A stretch of DNA of 34,031 bases, from the NCBI GenBank assembly GCA_029577135.1, contig JARQPW010000026.1, positions 1 to 34,031 of the forward strand, in the 5' to 3' direction. The notes under the pieces were generated by a model. It saw only the letters and a program-made list of their open reading frames with translations. It did no database searches and was not told the DNA's origin. This DNA is from Acidimicrobiales bacterium (GTDB lineage Bacteria; Actinomycetota; Acidimicrobiia; Acidimicrobiales; MedAcidi-G1). Shown here piece by piece: positions 30,341-34,031 of this stretch (the stretch's first letter is position 1; each line of letters opens with the position of its first letter). A program made the translations under genes and the position numbers.

Positions 30341-31648
30341 GTGGGGCGCACCAGATACCTGGCCGACACGATCCTGACGTGTGACGAGGCGGGAGCGGTG
30401 CACGCCCCGGGCGCACTCGACATCGAGGACGGCCGGATCTGCTGGGTGGGGGAAGCCGACGACGCACCCGAGGTCGGGGGAACCACCGTGCGGGACCTCG
30501 GCGGGCTGGTGATGCCGGGGCTCGTGAACGCCCACTGCCACACCCCGATGACCCTCCTGCGCGGTGCGGGCGACGGCCTGCCGCTCTGGCGCTGGTTGAC
30601 GGAGGCCATGTGGCCCCGCGAGGGCCGGATGACGCCCGAGGACGTCTGGTGGGGAATGACGCTCGGCTCCGCCGAGATGCTGCGAGCCGGCGTGACGACG
30701 AGTTGCGAGATGTACCTCCACGAGGAACCGGTGGTCGAGGCGGTGCGGGCGTCCGGCGCCCGCCTGGTCATGACGCCGGGAGTGGTGTCGGCGCTCCACC
30801 CCGACGATTCGGGAGAGGGCCGGTCGCAGGTCATCGAGGCATTCCACACCCGGTACCACGACCCCGCAGGCCGGGTCACCGTCGGCGTCGCACCGCACTC
30901 CGCCTACGACCTCGGCGTCGAGCGCGTCGCCGAGTTGGCCGACCTGGCCCGTCGGCTCGACGTGGTCCTGCACGTCCACCTCGCCGAGACCAGCCAGGAG
31001 AGCGCCGAACTCGAGGCGGCCCACGGAGCCAGCGTCGTGCGGGTCCTCGCCGACCACGGGGTGTTCGGCGGGAAGGTGCTGGCTGCCCACTGCGTCTGGG
31101 TGGACGACGACGACATCGGAGTTCTGGCCGGACACGGCGTGGCGGTCGCCCACTGCCCGTTGTCGAACATGAAGTTGGGTTCGGGCGTGGCACCGCTGGC
31201 CCGCATGCTCGAGGCGGGCGTGACGGTGGCCCTCGGCACCGACGGACCGGCGTCCAACGACACGCTCGACCTCTGGGAGGAGGTCAAGATGGCGCCCCTT
31301 CTGGCTCGCGTCACCGGACTGGACGCCACGCTGGTCGGGCCTGCCGAGGTGCTGGCCATGGCGACGCGCATCGGCGGTCGGGCGGTTGGCCTCGACGACG
31401 TGGGTGCACTGGCCCCTGGTTGGGCTGCCGATTTCCTGCGGCTCGACCTCGACCACCATGCCTTCGTCCCGGTCACCGGGCCCTCCGAGCTCCTCGCCCA
31501 CGTGGCCTGGTCGGGCGGCGACAGGCGGGTCAGCGACGTCTGGGTGGCCGGCGAGCCGGTGGTGGCCGACGGAGTCGTCCTGCACGTCGACGAGGAGCGG
31601 GCGCGGTCAGAGGTGCAGCAGCGGGCTGAACGGCTGGCCGCCGGATGA
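30341..31648 (+). CDS. mtaD: MTA/S-adenosylhomocysteine deaminase-like amidohydrolase
   Basis: A 435-aa amidohydrolase of the cytosine deaminase/Atz-Trz group. It has an N-terminal sandwich ([16 protein letters not shown]), metal ligands NAHCHTPM (His65, His67), [19 protein letters not shown], typical of MTA/SAH deaminases, HLAETSQES with catalytic Glu, AAHCVWV, and [19 protein letters not shown] with the final Asp. The predicted reaction is deamination of 5'-methylthioadenosine or S-adenosylhomocysteine to the inosine form; guanine-related substrates are possible. Its place beside adenosine deaminase and near mtnA supports a nucleoside and MTA salvage role. The start is set by the leaderless -10. 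The cupin gene overlaps its stop (ATGA). Confidence 0.85.
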   Translation: MGRTRYLADTILTCDEAGAVHAPGALDIEDGRICWVGEADDAPEVGGTTVRDLGGLVMPGLVNAHCHTPMTLLRGAGDGLPLWRWLTEAMWPREGRMTPEDVWWGMTLGSAEMLRAGVTTSCEMYLHEEPVVEAVRASGARLVMTPGVVSALHPDDSGEGRSQVIEAFHTRYHDPAGRVTVGVAPHSAYDLGVERVAELADLARRLDVVLHVHLAETSQESAELEAAHGASVVRVLADHGVFGGKVLAAHCVWVDDDDIGVLAGHGVAVAHCPLSNMKLGSGVAPLARMLEAGVTVALGTDGPASNDTLDLWEEVKMAPLLARVTGLDATLVGPAEVLAMATRIGGRAVGLDDVGALAPGWAADFLRLDLDHHAFVPVTGPSELLAHVAWSGGDRRVSDVWVAGEPVVADGVVLHVDEERARSEVQQRAERLAAG

Positions 31649-32103
31649 GCGGTCCGCTCGGGGCCGACGTGGTGGCCGAACTGCTGGGACTGGTCCCCCT
31701 GCCCGGCGAGGGCGGTCGCTGGGCACAGACGTTGCTGGACGGCGACTCGAGCGCCATCCACTACCTGCTCACCGACGGCGACTTCTCGGCGATGCACCGG
31801 CTCGCCGGACCGGAGGTGTACCACCACTATGCGGGGGCGCCTGCGGCCCTCCTGCTGCTGTTCCCCGACGGTTCGGCGGCGGAGGTACTCATGGGCGACG
31901 ACCTGGTTGCGGGCCAACGACCCCAGGTGGTCGTTCCGGCCGGCGTGTGGCAGGGCTCCTCGACGCGCGGGGAGTGGACCCTGTTGGGCACCACCATGGC
32001 ACCCCCCTATGCAGACGAAGGGTTCGAACTCGGCCGACGGGACGACCTGGTCGCCGACTGGCCGTCGGCGGCAGAACGGATCGCCGAGTTGACCCGCGGC
32101 TAG
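31645..32103 (+). CDS. Cupin, DUF985 (Cupin_5) family
   Basis: A 152-aa cupin of the DUF985 family. It has the sequence order VAELLGLVPLPGEGGRW, SSAIHYLLTDGDFSAMHRL, the metal-site-like EVYHHYAGAPAALLLLFPDG, and VVVPAGVWQGS with GEWTLLGTTMAPPYADEGFELG at the end. The family is uncharacterised; it may bind a metal and a small ligand. The ATG overlaps the deaminase stop by 4 nt, so the two products are probably made together. Confidence 0.85.
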   Translation: MSGPLGADVVAELLGLVPLPGEGGRWAQTLLDGDSSAIHYLLTDGDFSAMHRLAGPEVYHHYAGAPAALLLLFPDGSAAEVLMGDDLVAGQRPQVVVPAGVWQGSSTRGEWTLLGTTMAPPYADEGFELGRRDDLVADWPSAAERIAELTRG

Positions 32104-32108
32104 CCGCG
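32095..32108. terminator. Perfect 14-nt palindrome at the cupin stop
   Basis: CGCGGCTAGCCGCG includes the TAG stop of the cupin gene at its centre and lies 9 nt from the end of the convergent SDR gene. As RNA it would give at best a very short hairpin; it might act as a pause or end signal. Confidence 0.25.
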
Positions 32109-32116
32109 CGCTCCGA

Positions 32117-32887
32117 CTACCAGGTCGGACGGGCCAGGACGCCACCGTCGACGACGAGGTCGGTTCCCGTGATCCAGGTCGCCTGCGGCGAGGCGAGGAA
32201 GGCCACGGCTTCGGCCACGTCCTCGGGCGTGCCGAGCCGACCGAGGGGGGCCGCCGCCAGCCAGCGCTCGACCCCCTCCGGCCAACGGTCGGACAGCCCG
32301 CCGTCGTCGACCAGCCCGGGTGACACGCTGTTGACGCGGATGGCGCGTGTCCCGTACTCGAGGGCGGCGGAGCGGGTGAGCATCACGAGGGCGGCCTTGG
32401 CGGCGGCGTAGTGGCCGTGTCCGGGTGCCGGCTGGTGCGCCTCGATTGAGGCGACGTTGACGACGGACCCGCCCTGCTCTCCTCCGTTCGCGGCGAGTGC
32501 GTCGGCCGCTGCGCGGACAAGGAGGTGGATGGCGCGGAGGTTGACATCGAGGACCGCATCCCACGCCACGGCGTCGATGTCGGCCAGCGGCTCGAGCGTC
32601 TGCAGGGCGGCGTTGTTGACCAGGATGTCGAGGCGGCCGTGGACTTCGAGTGCCTGGCCCACGAGCGACTCCGGGCCATCATCCTGGGCGAGGTCGGCGG
32701 TGAGGCAACGGGTGCTGAGTTCGTCGGCCAGCGCCGACGCCCGGTCGGTGGCCCGGTGGACACCGAGCAGGACCTGGGCACCGTGGGCAGCCAAGGTCGA
32801 CGCGATCGCAACCCCGATCGGACTGTTGGCGCCCGTGACCAGGGCGACCCGGCCGTCGAGGCGGTGGCGGCCGTCGCCAGCCCCCAT
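32117..32887 (-). CDS. Short-chain dehydrogenase/reductase (FabG-like)
   Basis: A 256-aa classical SDR. The coenzyme motif is VTGANSPIGVAIASTLAAHG, NNAA follows strand four, the catalytic Ser is in ASIEAHQ and the Tyr-Lys pair in HYAAAKAA. The C-terminus is WITGTDLVVDGG, as in FabG-like enzymes. The substrate is unknown. ATG 32887 is chosen; the upstream in-frame extension is long but runs through the AT-rich divergent promoter region and does not look like protein. A candidate promoter (TTGAGT at 32999-33004, TATGTA at 32975-32980, 18-nt spacing) would give an 80-nt leader. Confidence 0.87.
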   Translation of the reverse strand: MGAGDGRHRLDGRVALVTGANSPIGVAIASTLAAHGAQVLLGVHRATDRASALADELSTRCLTADLAQDDGPESLVGQALEVHGRLDILVNNAALQTLEPLADIDAVAWDAVLDVNLRAIHLLVRAAADALAANGGEQGGSVVNVASIEAHQPAPGHGHYAAAKAALVMLTRSAALEYGTRAIRVNSVSPGLVDDGGLSDRWPEGVERWLAAAPLGRLGTPEDVAEAVAFLASPQATWITGTDLVVDGGVLARPTW

Positions 32888-32974
32888 CACCGGCCCCCGT
32901 GGGACGAGGTTTCTGCGCCTGTGCGAAGATCGCAGCGATCCCGGAGCGGGACATGGGCGTGGTAGCGAGGCAGG

Positions 32975-33004
32975 TACATACCAGCCCGACGGTTCATAAC
33001 TCAA
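32975..33004 (-). promoter_or_regulatory. Candidate -35/-10 promoter of the SDR gene
   Basis: On the minus strand TTGAGT (32999-33004) and TATGTA (32975-32980) are 18 nt apart, in an AT-rich island. Transcription would start near 32968, leaving about 80 nt of leader before ATG 32887. Confidence 0.4.
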
Positions 33005-33020
33005 CATTAGGGCGAAGAAA

Positions 33021-33063
33021 GGCCCACGGGCTCCCCGCCACAGGGGGTCGGGGACAGTGGGCC
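33021..33063. other. Two-level stem-loop between divergent promoters
   Basis: GGCCCAC (33021-33027) pairs with GTGGGCC (33057-33063). Inside this, CCCCG (33033-33037) pairs with CGGGG (33049-33053) across an internal loop. It sits between the SDR promoter and the promoter of the 47-aa gene. It may be a regulatory DNA or RNA structure, or an insulating terminator. It matches no riboswitch class I can recognise by eye. Confidence 0.35.
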
Positions 33064-33077
33064 GACTGAAGGGGTTA

Positions 33078-33106
33078 TTGGTTAGGTCTTGCGCATCTGA
33101 GATAAT
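33078..33106 (+). promoter_or_regulatory. Promoter of the 47-aa gene (TTGGTT-17-GATAAT)
   Basis: TTGGTT (33078-33083) and GATAAT (33101-33106) are separated by exactly 17 nt. The -10 ends 6 nt before ATG 33113, giving a leaderless message. It is one of the few promoters in the window with a recognisable -35. Confidence 0.55.
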
Positions 33107-33112
33107 CACCGC

Positions 33113-33256
33113 ATGGACGAGACGCCAGAGGCCGACGATCTGGACCCGGCTGATAGTCGCGGGTTCCTGAAGCGCCTCTTGGAGGCGATGGGGGCCATCT
33201 GGAAAATGGGTGACCGGCCCCATAAGGGACGAACCCGAGGCCCGTGGGTGGGCTAG
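33113..33256 (+). CDS. Small orphan protein, 47 aa
   Basis: A 47-aa frame starting directly after a leaderless promoter: MDETPEADDLDPADSRGFLK, then a helix-like RLLEAMGAIWKMG and a basic tail (DRPHKGRTRGPWVG). The N-terminus is strongly acidic and the C-terminus basic. It lies 23 nt before mtnA on the same strand, so it may be the first gene of that operon. I do not recognise it; a role in mtnA control or as a small regulator is speculation. Support is the promoter and codon pattern. Confidence 0.5.
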   Translation: MDETPEADDLDPADSRGFLKRLLEAMGAIWKMGDRPHKGRTRGPWVG

Positions 33257-33279
33257 GTCATGCGAGCGAGGGTAGTCAG

Positions 33280-34031
33280 GTGACCGGGGAGCGGACGGAT
33301 CCGTACCCACCGACGGTCGAGTACGTCGACGGCGCCGTGGTGCTCCTGGACCAGACCGCCCTGCCCGAGACCGAGCGGTACGTCCGCTGCGAGGGTTGGC
33401 AGCGGGTGGCGCAGGCGATCTCCGACCTCGAGGTGCGCGGCGCCCCAGCCATCGGCATCACCGCAGCATTCGGCCTCGCCCTTGCCGCCGAGGGGTCGGA
33501 GGCCGGCTCGGCCGACGAACTCCTGGCTGAACTCGGAGAAGTGGCGGAGGCGCTGCTCGCCACCCGGCCGACGGCGGTCAACCTGATCTGGGCGGTCGAG
33601 GTCGTCCTCGGCGAGGCACGTGGCGTCGCCGGGGGACACGTGGCGGACGTCCGTCGGGCGGTCGTCGCCTGTGCGCAGCGGCTCGCCGCCGAGGACCTCG
33701 CCACCTGCCGGGCCATCGGGGACGCCGGAGCACCCCTGCTGGTCGGCATCGACCAGGTCATCACCCACTGCAACGCCGGAGCGCTGGCCACAGTCGGATA
33801 CGGCACGGCGCTCGGCGTCATCCGCTCGGCGCACCTCGGCAACCCGGACCTCCACGTCTGGGCCGACGAGACCCGGCCGGTGTTCCAGGGGGCCCGGCTC
33901 ACCGCGTTCGAACTGGGGCGGGACGGGATCGCCTGCACGGTGATCGCTGACGGCGCAGCGGCATCGGTCCTGCGGGGAGGCGGGGTCGGGGCCGCCATCG
34001 TGGGCGCCGACCGGATCGCCGCCAACGGCGA
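33280..34031 (+). CDS. mtnA: Methylthioribose-1-phosphate isomerase, 3'-truncated
   Basis: The frame runs from GTG 33280 to the window end (about 250 residues of roughly 340). MtnA/eIF2B-like features are VVLLDQTALPETERYVRCEG, VRGAPAIGITAAFGLALAA, the active-site Cys in THCNAGALATVGYGTALGVI, VWADETRPVFQGARLTA, and VGADRIAANG, where the catalytic Asp lies. It isomerises methylthioribose-1-phosphate to methylthioribulose-1-phosphate in the methionine salvage pathway. GAGGG at 33268-33272 precedes the GTG. A 7-codon ORF from ATG 33260 ends in a TGA overlapping this GTG. Location near the MTA/SAH deaminase supports the assignment. Confidence 0.92.
   Translation, partial: MTGERTDPYPPTVEYVDGAVVLLDQTALPETERYVRCEGWQRVAQAISDLEVRGAPAIGITAAFGLALAAEGSEAGSADELLAELGEVAEALLATRPTAVNLIWAVEVVLGEARGVAGGHVADVRRAVVACAQRLAAEDLATCRAIGDAGAPLLVGIDQVITHCNAGALATVGYGTALGVIRSAHLGNPDLHVWADETRPVFQGARLTAFELGRDGIACTVIADGAAASVLRGGGVGAAIVGADRIAANG

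Noticed and set aside
30877-30879. Start of adenosine deaminase at 30879
   Set aside because: The in-frame extension runs antisense through the deaminase gene. The conserved N-terminus and the leaderless -10 both support ATG 30276.
33260-33283. ATG 33260 as the mtnA start
   Set aside because: That ATG is in another frame and stops after 7 codons; the MtnA frame begins at GTG 33280 with GAGGG upstream.

Overview
The window is high-GC DNA with about 34 recognisable protein genes, two of them cut by the window edges. I see no rRNA, convincing tRNA, insertion sequence, prophage or CRISPR array. The lineage is probably an actinobacterium, most likely of the Acidimicrobiia type. Supporting signs are very GC-rich third codon positions, a coenzyme-F420-type luciferase-like oxidoreductase, several crotonase and thiolase genes, lipobox lipoproteins, and many starts lying 5-9 nt downstream of a TAnnnT -10 box (leaderless mRNAs). 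The taxonomic placement is inference.

Layout. 1-2800: end of an unknown protein, an N-acyl-D-amino-acid deacylase-type amidohydrolase, a YbaK-type aminoacyl-tRNA deacylase. 2800-7730: coiled-coil membrane protein, AsnC-family regulator divergent from a DUF6356 membrane protein and an asparaginase II, an SDR oxidoreductase, a GntR regulator with a palindromic operator, a P-II protein, and an uncharacterised 212-aa protein. 7735-7977: remnant of a minus-strand gene. 8116-10297: an apparent operon with a leaderless Cys-containing leader peptide, an enoyl-CoA hydratase, a gene broken by an in-frame TAG, an ArsC-family gene with TGA in place of the catalytic cysteine codon, and an RraA-family gene overlapping it by 4 nt. 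10302-12556 (minus): a soluble glucose/sorbosone-dehydrogenase-like lipoprotein with a Thr/Pro linker, and a crotonase. 12649-19031 (plus): Zn alcohol dehydrogenase, two DUF35 OB-fold proteins, two thiolase-fold proteins, a 3Fe-4S ferredoxin, a ferredoxin reductase and a DUF4333-type lipoprotein. 19040-21499 (minus): aminopeptidase N. 22171-27012: PfkB sugar/nucleoside kinase, LLM oxidoreductase, dienoyl-CoA-isomerase-like crotonase, unknown protein, AlkX/YcaQ-type glycosylase. 27029-29127 (minus): split ADP-forming acyl-CoA synthetase. 29161-34031: adenosine deaminase, MTA/SAH deaminase-like amidohydrolase, cupin, SDR, a 47-aa orphan protein and the 5' part of mtnA.

Together the genes suggest an aerobic heterotroph that degrades acyl-CoA or sterol-like side chains (crotonases, thiolase/DUF35 module, ADH, acyl-CoA synthetase, ferredoxin pair) and salvages purine nucleosides and methylthioadenosine (PfkB kinase, adenosine deaminase, MTA/SAH deaminase, MtnA).

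The most striking item is the ArsC-family gene at 9438-9821. Read through its TGA it gives a 127-aa protein with selenocysteine at residue 12, and a hairpin with a GGUC loop (9490-9507) follows the TGA at a spacing suitable for a bacterial SECIS element. Its neighbour upstream has an in-frame TAG, and the operon begins with a leaderless short ORF containing two Cys codons.
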